From NCBI RefSeq assembly GCF_001704415.2, contig NC_030814.1, forward strand, positions 69,371,121 to 69,435,120: a DNA stretch of 64,000 nucleotides, written 5' to 3'. The stretch is from Capra hircus (taxonomy: Eukaryota; Chordata; Mammalia; Artiodactyla; Bovidae). Both the position numbers and the translations under genes were made by a program. The notes beneath the pieces are model-generated. The model searched no databases and was not told where the DNA came from. It saw nothing but the letters and a program-made list of their open reading frames with translations. Positions 23,656 to 34,265 of the stretch are shown here, in pieces. Each line of letters starts with the position of its first letter. Position 1 is the first letter of the stretch.

Positions 23656-24173
23656 TGTTGTAGCCACGTGTTCCGGGAAACAAACTCACTTAGAAGGACA
23701 ATGCAGATAGTGGAGTGCAGTTTATTACACTGGTGGGCCCAAGGCAGAGTCTTCTCTTAGCCAAGGACCCCAACCAGTTTTTGTGAAAACCTTATATACC
23801 CTAAGCATATGTGTCCAAACACACCTCCCCCAAATTCCCTGAAACTAGTCTGAACAAAGGAAAAAGAAAGATAAATCAAAGTTAACCCATGATTCATAAG
23901 TCTTAAGCCTAGGTAGTTAAGAGTGGACAATTATCAATAGGCTTGTGGTCATACCCCAATAAGCATAATAAAATGTATGATTCTATTTGGTTACACAGAT
24001 AATTAGGGTGCCCTTTTAGGAGATGGAAAGCCCTCGGGCTCTTCCTTCTGGGGGCCTGGTTTTCCAGTTGGTATATAGTTTCCATAGATACTGGGCATAT
24101 AGCTCAAAGTCCACAGTCCGGCCCAAGATGGAGTCCTGCTTTCAAGATAGAGCCTGTTCTGTTTCCCCCTTCA
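23656..24173 (-). mobile_element. Solo LTR, class I-like ERV (antisense)
   Basis: On the minus strand it starts TGAAGGGGGAAACAG and ends GTGGCTACAACA (TG...CA). A TATATAAGG box (minus sense, near 23791-23799) and an AATAAA signal (near 23728) fit a promoter and polyadenylation pair. Flanked by GATA at 23652-23655 and 24174-24177, a 4-bp target-site duplication, the size typical of gammaretrovirus-like (class I) ERVs. No internal genes remain. Length 518 bp. Confidence 0.7.
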
Positions 24174-24204
24174 GATATATCTCATATTAAGTGTTATTTA
24201 ACAT

Positions 24205-24253
24205 AGCCAACTTATGGAAACAAACACTATGGACATTGAAAGATGAATGGATG
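24205..24253 (+). mobile_element. LINE-1 ORF2 3' fragment (sense)
   Basis: ACATAGCCAACTTATGGAAA with GACATTGAAAGATGAATGG matches the conserved LINE-1 stretch seen more fully at 53730 and 55815. Only about 50 bp. Confidence 0.45.
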
Positions 24254-24254
24254 T

Positions 24255-24781
24255 GTTGTTAGGGAAATTAAATAGATAGCCTTGTTTAGGCTTCAGAGAC
24301 AAAGCAGAACAGGCCTCTGACCTTTCTTCTAACCTGTCTGGACACTGCCCTGACTAGGAGTGACTGGGAGTGACTGCCTGCTGTGAATGCAAGACTTGCA
24401 GCACCTTAGATAAAATGGGGGAGGAATCTTGAGATTGTTGAGCCCCTGGAGAGGGCCTGGCAAACCAAGCCTAGGCTTAGCAACATTCTAAGTTTTACAT
24501 GACAAAACCACCAGCTTTAAAATGAAACCAGGCTTGTAATTTGGTCACAGATGGATGATGATATCAGCTTGCATCCTGGCATTATAAGCTGGAACCCCAA
24601 ACTGCAATCATTGAAGCATCACCCATGTAGTAGACACACTGACTGCGACATTCTCCCAATTGGGACCCCAGATGTGCTGCGACACAGGAACTTCTCAGCG
24701 CTGTTTAAGTCTGGGTGTTGGTCAAAACCCAATGTGGTGTGGTGATGTATGCTCTGCTCTATTTCTCATTCTTTTAATGTT
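24255..24781 (+). mobile_element. Probable ERV LTR (sense)
   Basis: About 525 bp starting TGTTAGGGAAATT with a TATAAGCTGGAACCCC promoter-like box near 24584 and a C-rich upstream part. It reads like a class I LTR, but I cannot name the family. No 3' terminal CA or target-site duplication is visible because a Bov-tA SINE follows directly. Confidence 0.45.
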
Positions 24782-24997
24782 AGTGGCTCAGAGGTTAAAG
24801 CGTCTGCCTCTATTACAGGAGACCTGGGTTCGATCGCTGGGTTGCAAAAATCTCCTGGAGAAGGAAATGGCAACCCACTCTAGTATTCTTGCCTGGAGAA
24901 CCCCATGGACTGTGGAGCCTGGTGGGCTACAGTCCATGGGGTCGCAAAGAGTTGGACACAACTGAGCGACATAACTTAACTTAACTTAACTTAACTC
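24782..24997 (+). mobile_element. Complete Bov-tA SINE (sense)
   Basis: tRNA-Glu-derived head with B box GGTTCGATCGC (one change from GGTTCGATCCC) at about 24827, body with AACCCACTCTAGTATTC, and a (TTAAC)n tail at 24975-24997. Confidence 0.92.
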
Positions 24998-25002
24998 GCC
25001 CC

Positions 25003-25085
25003 CAGAGTCATAAAGCCATTAACTGGAAGAGTTGGGATCTGAACTCGGGCAGTGAGATTTCAAAGCCTTCATTCTTCTAACTCCT
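25003..25085 (-). mobile_element. MIR SINE fragment (antisense)
   Basis: CAGAGTCATAAAGCCATTAA, CTGGAAGAGTTGGGATCTGA, ACTCGGGCAGTGAG follows the reversed MIR core. An old pan-mammalian repeat. Confidence 0.6.
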
Positions 25086-25958
25086 TTCTTATAAGCTAGA
25101 TAATTCTCTAATAAACATTTGTATTATTTATTTGTATATAATGAGTGGCTTATTTTGTTAACAAATACTTTGAACCTGAGATGAAAGTGAAAACTTTCAG
25201 CAAAACAATGTGTGAATTTAATAATTTTTAAAACTATTTTTGAAACAATGCATGAGAATTTGTGAATGCAATGGTTTTTGAAATAAACAAGCTAAGGTTA
25301 GAACACCTAAAACAATATGAACAAATGCATTTCCATAGGTGTTGAATTCCCTCTTTGTTTTGTGTTCTGGAAACAGAATTGTTCATTTACCAGTCTCCCA
25401 CCAAACCTTAATTGATAGCATATAACAGGGCTCATAAATGTAAAAATGTAGCCAATACTTTGTCTTCATATGGACACTTGCATGGCCCAGGAGCTCTATT
25501 CTGAGACTGACCACCTCCAACTACTGGTCTCAGATTTGCATGTTTTTTATTTCTTCACTCTCTTCTAATGTTTACTATGTAAAGTCCTCAGAGATAGGTA
25601 AATGTTACTATCTTTCAATAGCCATAATTAACATATTGTATATAATTACATATTATATATAATTCTATATTATAATTAATAAATGCACTTTACTAAAACA
25701 ACCTACCCAGTACAATACGTGCCCCATCACTTAAAACTATAGAACTAGAAAAATAATTTACTTCTTTAGTTTCTTCATTTGTAAAGTGGATTAATAGGCT
25801 ATTGTTCTTTCTGATTTATTTCCTAAATCAAATAAACTAAATCATGTCATATTAAAGATGCCAATTATGTTTTTCCCATCATTAATTTTTAATTTTTCTT
25901 AACAGTGCATTATTATCATCAAAGAAAGAAAAATATAATATCCCTTTCTTGTTCATAT
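25086..25958. other. Intergenic sequence upstream of the OR6-like gene
   Basis: AT-rich, with a possible second MIR scrap at about 25750-25800 (TTTCTTCATTTGTAAAGTGG). The upstream non-coding exon and promoter of the receptor may lie here or further left; I cannot place them. Confidence 0.35.
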
Positions 25959-25982
25959 TTTGGCTTTGTTGTTTCATTCCAG
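25959..25982 (+). promoter_or_regulatory. Predicted splice acceptor before the OR6-like coding exon
   Basis: A T-rich tract, TTTTGGCTTTGTTGTTTCAT, ends in TCCAG at 25982, 17 bp before the ATG at 26000. OR coding exons normally begin a short way before the ATG, after a 5' untranslated intron, so this is the likely exon start. Confidence 0.6.
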
Positions 25983-25999
25983 ATTAGAGACAATGAGAT

Positions 26000-26959
26000 A
26001 TGAACGTGGCAAATCAAACAAGAGTGACAGAGTTTATTTTTCTGGGATTTTCTGGTGTTCTCTATCTAAGGCTTGCATTATTTGTGATGTTTCTTACTGT
26101 ATATCTTCTCTCTCTCATGGGAAACACCCTCATCATCTTCATTGTTCTCATGGATTCCAAACTCCAAACACCCATGTATATTTTCTTAGGCAATTTGTCA
26201 TTTCTGGAGATCTGGTACACGACAGCCACAGTGCCTAAATTGCTGGCCACTTGTCTCTCACAGGTTGTTACCATTTCCGTTTCTGGTTGTATAACCCAGT
26301 ACTACTTTTTTTTCTCTATGGGGGCTACAGAGTGCATCCTGTTGGCTGTGATGGCCTATGATCGCTATGTGGCCATATGCAGCCCTCTAAGATACTCATT
26401 CCTCATGAATTTTCAGGTATGCCTGCAGTTTTCAGCTGGATCTTGGATTGGGGGCTTCATTGCCCCTGTTCTACCTACTGTACTTGTCTCTTATTTAAAT
26501 TTTTGTGGCTCTCAAAAGATCAATCATTTCTTCTGTGACTCAGAACCAATTTTTCAACTCTCCTGCTCAGATACATTCCTGGTGGAGGCCTTGGGTTACA
26601 CATGTACCTCTGTTGTGATTCTAAGTTCTTTTCTTCTCACTATGTCTTCCTATGGACACATTGTGGTCACAATAATCAAGCTATCTTCTCGAGAGGCTCG
26701 GAAGAAAACTTTCTCCACCTGTGCCTCCCACCTCACTGTGGTCACCATCTATTATGGCACCATTATTTTTGCCTATGTTCGCCCTCCAGCCAAGCACAAC
26801 TTTACCATGGGTAAAGTAGTCTCAGTGTTCTACTGCGTGGTCACCCCACTTTTAAATCCTCTTGTATACACCCTAAGAAACAAAGATGTGAAGAAAGCCT
26901 TCAGAAAAGTTCTAGAAAGAAAGAGATTGTTCTTGGCCAGACATATCCAGGAGATGTGA
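26000..26959 (+). CDS. Olfactory receptor, family 6-like (intact)
   Basis: A 319-residue seven-helix odorant receptor encoded in one exon; it would sit in the cilia of olfactory neurons and signal through the olfactory G protein. Visible hallmarks: N-glycosylation site NQT (5-7), GN in helix 1 (41-42), TPMY (57-60), LSFLEIWYT (66-74), MAYDRYVAIC (118-127), Cys97 and Cys179 for the extracellular disulfide, the SY motif of helix 5 (217-218), KTFSTCASHL (236-245) and PLLNPLVYTLRN (283-294). No stop or frameshift; length is normal for the family. I chose the ATG at 26000 because it gives the standard N-terminus. An out-of-frame ATG lies 7 bp earlier (25993). FLEIWYT and ATECILLAVMAYDR place it in the family 6 group; I do not recognise a one-to-one human gene, so no symbol. 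Confidence 0.95.
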   Translation: MNVANQTRVTEFIFLGFSGVLYLRLALFVMFLTVYLLSLMGNTLIIFIVLMDSKLQTPMYIFLGNLSFLEIWYTTATVPKLLATCLSQVVTISVSGCITQYYFFFSMGATECILLAVMAYDRYVAICSPLRYSFLMNFQVCLQFSAGSWIGGFIAPVLPTVLVSYLNFCGSQKINHFFCDSEPIFQLSCSDTFLVEALGYTCTSVVILSSFLLTMSSYGHIVVTIIKLSSREARKKTFSTCASHLTVVTIYYGTIIFAYVRPPAKHNFTMGKVVSVFYCVVTPLLNPLVYTLRNKDVKKAFRKVLERKRLFLARHIQEM

Positions 26960-27774
26960 GAGATCAGTTAATATGAAAAAGCTAGAATGGATTACCATAT
27001 TACATATGCAAATGGTAAATATCAAAATTATATTATAAAATTGATGCTACCTAATATGGATATTTTTGCACTTCACATTTTGGTTTGAATTCAACTGAAA
27101 TAGATATTTGGTAATTAGTGTTTAAGAATACTTCGTTGCAAAGCTATAGTGATAAGGAGATAAATACACGAAGTTCCTACTCACAAGCACTTACAGTGGG
27201 AAAATTCGCTGGTAAGTTCTAAGCAATTGTTTGGCCAATTTTATAAAAATCTACACCTTAATAGTAACTAATAATACAAGCTAAAAATTGTTTCTAAGGC
27301 AGTGTTACTCCATGTGGTTGATTGTCTATCATAAATATATCATTTTGTACATTAAAATAGTTTGATCAATAAACACTTTTTAAATAAATATAGTGAGCCA
27401 GACACTATTCTTAAGTATGAATGTTTATTTATATATGTAAATAAACACATAGATAATTTCTTTAGAAATATATCAGGAAAATATAAGATAATTTAAAATT
27501 TTTAGATGTTTTACACAATTTTAAATATTAAGAAAGGTAACATGATGGAAGGAAAGATTTAGAACTGGACTATACAAGTATTGAGTATCAACATGATAAA
27601 ACAAATTTCTTAGGTTTTTATAAAATATTCAAGCAGATAATCATTTCAGCATGTACTAACGCATTTTGGAGCAACAGAAAAGTGGAAAATGGGGAAGAAA
27701 ATATGTTTATATTATCATGTTCATTTTTTTTGTGTTAATTGAGATGCTTCACATTTTTTAATAATTTTGGCACA
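26960..27774. other. 3' flank of the OR6-like gene
   Basis: AT-rich. A possible polyadenylation signal AATAAA is at 27368-27373, about 410 bp after the stop codon. No other gene. Confidence 0.4.
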
Positions 27775-28056
27775 GCTTCCCTGGTGGCACAGAGGTTAAA
27801 GCATCTGCCTGCAATGTGGGAGACCTGGGTTCGATCCCTGGGTTGGGAAGATCCCCTGGGGAAGGAAATGGCAACCCACTCCAGTATTCTTGCCTGGAGA
27901 ATCCCATGGTTGGAGGAGCTTGGTGGGCTACAGTCCATGGGTCGCAAAGAGTCGGACACGACTGAGCGACTGAACTGAACTGAACCGAGGACGTGGGGAG
28001 CCTGGTGGGCTGCCGTCTATGGGATCACACAGAGTCGGACATGACTGAAGCAACTT

Positions 28057-28086
<30 letters not shown>
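27775..28086 (+). mobile_element. Compound SINE: Bov-tA followed by a Bov-A2 part (sense)
   Basis: A complete Bov-tA (GCTTCCCTGGTGGCACAGAG, B box GGTTCGATCCC near 27829, (ACTGA)-like tail ending about 27987) runs straight into a Bov-A piece, GGGGAGCCTGGTGGGCTGCC to CATGACTGAAGCAACTTAG. It ends in a perfect (AGC)n at 28058-28086. Either two adjacent insertions or a chimeric transcript. Confidence 0.85.
28058..28086. repeat. (AGC)n microsatellite
   Basis: About nine AGC units forming the Bov-A2 tail. Confidence 0.95.
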
Positions 28087-28087
<1 letters not shown>

Positions 28088-29052
28088 CTCTTCTAAGCAA
28101 TCAAAGTATTCAATAATCTATTTTTAATGGCAAGATTATATAATTAAATCATTAATTGCTTGCACATGCCAATGCCTGAAATTTTTATTTGTTTAAATTT
28201 TTACATATTTTCTGTATATATTAAAACTACAAGATTTTTTTTTCTGAATGCCTAGTTTTTATTTTATTTGTCTTACACTTTCTTGAAAACTATTGTCACA
28301 ATCACTGGTTCATATAAATGAAAAATGTATGCCATACTTCAACATTTTTCTAACCCTTCTTTTGCCATCAGAATAATAGAGCAATATGCAAATTCTCACA
28401 ATAACAGTGAAATGTCTTGTGTCATTAGACAAGTATTTCTGTATACCATTCTTCTACAGGGATTAAAAAGTTCTATACATTTCTGTCCTACAGTTAAGCT
28501 TAAGTATTGAACTAACAAAAGAAAAATACACAGGATAAAATCATATACATTTTGTTCTAATTTTTTTTTTACATGTGCTTAAGTGTCTTCAAAAGGAAAC
28601 CAAATGTCAAAGAATGATAACTCCTCACCCAGTTTTACAATGATTAAGTCATTTGTTGCTGACTTCCAGTGCACCCTGAGAGCAAATATAAGGCACTTTG
28701 TACTTTGAAAAAAGTGTACCACTAAGATGGTTAGATTTATATCTCTGAAAAAAATTTAATGAATTCAGATTTTTGCATCATTCCTTAATATAGAGAAGGC
28801 ACTAAACTGATAAACTGTGGTGTCTGCTCCTTGTGTCTAGCAGTAAACTTTTACCAAGATGTATGCTTGATTACATGCATTCTTTAGCCAAAAATCATAT
28901 ACATATATAATCATATACACATATATGAATAATCATAGACACAAACTGTCTTCTCCATTATCTCTTTAGATTTGTCTTCTCAGAGTTATTGAGAGAATAT
29001 CTCTGAGGATACAGTCATAAGTAAGATCCTGCACAAACATTAAACTCATATG
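28087..29052. other. AT-rich intergenic sequence
   Basis: No gene or clear repeat; short TATA-rich runs at 28900-28930. An open frame at 28325-28510 has no recognisable content. Confidence 0.4.
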
Positions 29053-29418
29053 TCTCTCTTTTTTAAATTTAAATTTATTTATTTTAATTGGAGGCTAATT
29101 ACTTTACAATATTGTATTGGTTCTGCCATACATTGACATGAATCCACCACGGGTATACTCATGTTCCCCATCCTGAACCCCCCTCCCACCTCCATCCCCA
29201 TACCATCCCTCTGGGTCATCCCAGTGCACCAGCCCCAAGCATCCTGTATCCTGCATCAAACCTGGACTGGTGATTCGTTTCTTATATGATATTATACATG
29301 TTTCACTGCAATTCTCCCAAATCATCCCACCCTCTTCCTCTCCCACAGAGTCCAAAAGCTTTCTATACATCTGTGTCTCTTCTGCTGTCTCACATACAGG
29401 GTTATTGTTACCATCTTT

Positions 29419-32400
29419 CTAAATTCCATATATATGTGTTAGTACACTGTATTCGTGTTTTTCTTTCTGGCTTACTTCACTCTGTATGATTGGCTCCAGT
29501 TTCATCCACCTCATTAGAACTGATTCAAGTGTATTCTTTTTAATGGCTGAGTAATACTCCATTGTGTATATGTACCATAGCTTTCTTATCCATTCATTTG
29601 CTGATGGACATCTAGGTGGCTTCCATGTCCTGGCTATTATAAACAGTGCTGCGATGAACATTGGGGTACACGTGTCTCTTTACATTCTGGTTTCCTCGGT
29701 GTGTATGCCCAGCAGTGGGATTGCTGGGTCATCAGGCAGTTCTATTTGTAATTTTTTAAGGAATCTCCACACTGTTCTCCACAGTGGCTGTACTAGTTTG
29801 CATTCCCACCATCATGTAAGACGGTTTCCTTTTCCCCACACCCTCTCCAGCATTTATTGCTTGTGGGTTTTTGGATAGTAGCCATTCTGATTGTCATGAA
29901 ATGGTACCTCATTGTGGTTTGATTTGCATTTCCCTGATAATGAGTGATGTTGAGCATCTTTTCATGTGTTAGCCGTCTGTATGTCTTCTTTGGAAAAATG
30001 TTTGTTTAGTTCTTTGGCCCATTTTTTAATTGAGTCGCTTATTTTTCTGGAATTGAGCTTCATAAGTTGCTTGTATATTTTTGAGATTAGTTGTTTGTCA
30101 GTTGCTTCATTTGCTATTATTTTCTCCCATTCTGAAGGCTATCTTTTCACCTTGCTTATAGTTTCCTTTGTTGTGCAGAAGCTTTTAAGTTTAATTAGGT
30201 CCCATCTGTTTATTTTTGCTTTTATTTCTAATATTCTGGGAGGTGGGTCATAGAGGATCCTGCTGTGATTTATGTTGGAGAGTGTTTTGCCTATGTTCCC
30301 CTCTAGGAGTTTTGTAGTTTCTGGTCTTAACGTTTAGATATTTAATCCATTTTGACTTTATTTTGTATATGGTGTTAGAAGGTGTTCTAATTTCATTCTT
30401 TTACAAACGGTTGACCAGTTTTCCCAGCACCACTTGTTAAACAGATTGTCTTTTCTCCATTGCATATTCTTGCCTCCTTTGTCAAAGATAAGGTGTCCAT
30501 GGGTGTGTGGATTTATCTCTGGGTTTTCTATTTTGTTCCATTGATCTATATGTCTGTCTTTGTGCCAGTACCATACTGTCTTGATGACTGTGGCTTTGTA
30601 GTAGAGCCTGAAGTCAGACAAGTTGATTCCTCCAGTTCCATTCTTCTTTCTCAAGATTGCTTTGGCTATTTGAGGTTTTTTGTATTTCAATACAAATTGT
30701 GAAATTATTTGTTCTAGCTCTGTGAAAGATACTGTCGGTAGCTTGACAGAGATTGCATTGAATCTATAGATTGCTTTGGATAGCATACTCATTTTCACTA
30801 TGTTGATTCTTCTGATCCATGAACATGGTATATTTCTCCATTATTAGTGTCTTCTTTGATTTCTTTCACCGGTGTTCTATAGTTTTCTATATATAGGTCT
30901 TTAGTTTCTTTAGGTAGATTTATCCTAAGTATTTTATTCCTTTCATTGCAATGGTGAATGGAATTGTTTCCTTAATTTCTCTTTTATTTTCTCATTATTA
31001 GTGTATAGGAATGCAAGGGACTTTTGTGTGTTGATTTTATATCCTGCAACTTTACTATATTCATTGATTAGCTTTAGTAATTTTCTGGTGGAGTCTTTAG
31101 GGTTTTCTATGTAGAGGATTATGTCATCTGCAAACAGTGAGAGTTTTACTTCTTATTTTCCAGTTTGGATTCCTTTTATTTCTTTTTCTCCTCTGATTGC
31201 TGTGGCCAAAACTTCCAAAACTATGTTGAATAGTAGCGGTGAAAGTGGGCACCCTTTTCTTGTTCCTGACTTTAGGGGAAATTCTTTTAATTTTTCACCA
31301 TTGAGGATAATGTTTGCTGTGGGTTTGTCATATATAGCTTTTATTATGTTGAGGTATGTTCCTTCTCTGCCTGCTTTCTGGAGACTTTTTATCATAAATG
31401 GGTGTTGAATTCTGTCAAAGGCTTTCTCTGCATCTATTGAGATAATCATATGGCTTTTATTTTTCAATTCATTGATGTGGTGTATTACATTTAATTGATT
31501 TGTGGATATTGAAGAATCCTTGCATCCCTGGAATAAAGCCCACTTGGTCATGGTGTATGATCTTTTTAATGTATTGTTGGATTTTGATTGCTAGAATTTT
31601 GCTAAGGATTTTTGCATCTATGTTCATCAGCGATAATGGACTGTAGTTTTCTTTTTTTTTTTTTTTGTGGCATCTTTGTCAGTTTTTGGTATTAGGGTGA
31701 TGGTGGCCTCGTAGAATGAGTTTGGAAGTTGACCTTCCTCTGCAATTTTCTGGAAGAATTTGAGTAGGATAGGTGTTAGCTCTTCTCTAAATTTTTGGTA
31801 GAATTCAGCTATGAAGCCGTCTGGACCTGGGCTTTTGTTTGCTGGAATATTTCTGATTACAGTTTCAATTTCCGTGCTTGTGATGGGTCTGTTAAGATTT
31901 TCTATTTCTTCCTGGTTCAGTTTTGGAAAATTGTACTTTTCTAAGAATTTGTCTTTTTCTTCCAAGTTGTCCATTTTATTGGCATATAATTGTCGATAGA
32001 AGTCTCTTATGAACCCTTGTATTTCTCTGTTGTCTGTTGTGATCTCTCCATTTTCATTTCTAATTTTATTGGTTTGATTTTTCTCCCTTTGTTTCTTAAC
32101 GAGTCTGGCTAATGGTTTGTCAATTTTATTTATCCTTTCAAAGAACCAGTTTTTGGCTTTGTTGATTTTTGCTATGGTCTCTTTTGTTTCTTTTGCATTT
32201 GTTTCTGCACTAATTTTTAAGATTTCTTTACTTCTACTAACCCTGGGGTTCTCCATTTCTTCCTTTTCTAGTTGCTTTAAGTGTATAATTCGGTTATTTA
32301 TTTGACTTTTTTCTTGTTTCTTGAGGTATGCCAGTGTTGCTATGAACTTTCCTCTTAGCACTGCTTTTACAGTGTCACACAGGTTTTGAATTGTTGTGTT

Positions 32401-33229
32401 TCCATTTTCATTCGTTTCTATGCATATTTTGATTTCTTTTTTTGATTTCTTCTGTGATTTGTTGGTTATTCAGCAGCGTGTTGTTCAGCCTACATATGTT
32501 GAAATTTTTAATAGTTTTTCTCCTGTAATTGAGATCTAATCTTACTGCATTGTGGTCAGAAAAGATGCTTGGAATGATTTCAATTTTTTTGAATTTACTA
32601 AGGCTAGATTTATGGCCCAGGATGTGATATATCCTGGAGAAGGTTCTGTGTGCACTTGAGAAAAAGGTGAAATTCATTGTTTTGGGGTGAAATGTCCTAT
32701 AGATATCAATTAGGTCTAACTGGTATATTGTATCATTTAAAATTTGTGTTTCCTTGTTAATTTTCTGTTTAGTTGATCTGTCCATAGGTGTGAGTGGGGT
32801 ATTAAAGTCTCCCACTATTATCGTGTTATTGTTAATTTCCCCTTTCATACTTGTTAGCATTTGTGTTACATATTGTGGTGCTCCTATGTTGGGTGCATAT
32901 ATATTTATAATTGTAATATCTTCTTCTTGGATTGATCCTTTAATCATTATGTAGTGGCCTTCTTTGTCTCTTTTCACAGCCTTTGTTTTAAAGTCTATTT
33001 TATCTGATATGAGTATTGCTACTCCTGCTTTCTTTTGGTCTCTATTTGCGTGGAATAACTTTTTCTATCCCTTTGCTTTCAGTCTGTATGTGTCCCCTGT
33101 TTTGAGGTGGGTCTCTTGTAGACAACATACATAGGGGTCTCTTTTTTGTATCCATTCAAGCAGTCTTTGTCTTTTGGTTGGGGCATTTACATTTAAAGTA
33201 ATTATTGATAAGTATGATGCCATTGCCAT
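29419..33229 (-). pseudogene. LINE-1 ORF2 remnant (endonuclease and reverse transcriptase)
   Basis: ORF2 normally encodes a roughly 1270-residue APE endonuclease plus RT that nicks target DNA and primes cDNA from it. Here the endonuclease region (32408-32977) shows IINIYAPN, VGDFNTPL and SDHNAVRLDL. The RT fingers lie at 31627-32361 (ANKSPGPDGF) and the palm at 31153-31551 (ISIDAEKAFDRIQHPF). The catalytic box near 31130 reads FADD but follows an in-frame stop. C-terminal pieces are at 30358-30798 and 29419-29661. An A/T run near 31655-31670 shifts the frame. Span matches a full ORF2, so the element was complete on insertion but is now inactive. Confidence 0.88.
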
Positions 33230-33280
33230 TTACTTTACTGTTTTGGGTTCAAGTTTATACACCCTTTTTGTGTTTCCTGT

Positions 33281-34265
33281 CTAGAGAAGATCCTTTAGCA
33301 TTTGTTGTAGAGCTGGTTTGGTGGTGCTGAATTCTCTCAGCTCTTGCTTGTCTGTAAAGCTTTTGATTTCTCCTTCATATTTGAATGAGATCCTTGCTGG
33401 GTATAGTAATCTGGGGTGTAGGTATTTTCTTTCATCACTTTAAGTATGCCTTGTCATTCCCTCCTGGCCTGAAGAGTTTCTATTGAAAGATCAGCTGTTG
33501 GGAACCCCCTTGTGTATTATTTGTTGTTTTTCCCTTGCTGCTTTTAATATTTGTTCTTTGTGTTTGATCTTTGTTAATTTGATTAATATGTGTCTTGGGG
33601 TGTTTCACCTTGGGTTTATCCTGTTTGGGACTCTCTGGGTTTCTTGGACTTGGGTGATTATTTCCTTCCCCATTTTAGGGAAGTTTTCAACTATTATCTC
33701 CTCTAGTATTTTCTCATGGTCTTTCTTTTTGTCTTCTTCTTCTGGGACTCCTATGATTTGAATGTTGGGGTGTTTAATATTGTGCTAGAGGTCTCTGAGA
33801 TTGTCCTCATTTCTTTTAATTCATATTTCTTTGTTCCTCTCTGATTCATTTCTTTGTACCATTCTATCTTCTACTTCACTAATCCTATTTTCTCCTCCTT
33901 TATTCTACTATTTGTTGCCTCCTGAGTGTTTTTGATCTCATTTATTGCATCATTAATCATATATTGACTCCTTTTTATTTCTTCTAGGTCCTTGTTAAAC
34001 CTTTCTTGCATCTTCTCAATCCTTGTCTCCAGGCTATTTATCTGTGATTCCATTTTGATTTCAAGACTTTGGATCATTTTCACTATCATTATTCAAAATT
34101 CTTTCTCAGGTAGATTCCCTATCTCTTCCTCTTTTGTTTGGTTTGGTGGGCATTTACCTGTTGGGTATTCCTCTGTCTCTTCATCTTGTTTATATTGTTG
34201 AGATTGGCGTGGCCTTTCTGTATTCTGGCAGTTTGTGGAGTTCTCTTTATTGTGGAGTTTCCTCA
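33281..34265 (-). pseudogene. LINE-1 ORF1 remnant (RNA-binding protein)
   Basis: ORF1 normally makes a trimeric coiled-coil RNA chaperone. The piece at 33871-34089 (minus) is a clear coiled coil: heptad-like IKMESQINSLETRIEKMQERF with many Glu, Lys and Leu/Ile. A C-terminal end of the form STTKPALQQMLKDLL is readable just before the stop at 33281-33283. The start codon position appears mutated (GTG near 34265) and several stops interrupt the frame. Confidence 0.8.

Noticed and set aside
25960..26238. Plus-strand frame overlapping the OR6-like start
   Set aside because: Frame-shifted shadow of the receptor; only its ATG at 25993 is of interest, as a possible upstream start.
28058..28086. Regular short repeats as a possible CRISPR or coding repeat
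   Set aside because: A simple (AGC)n SINE tail; no spacers.
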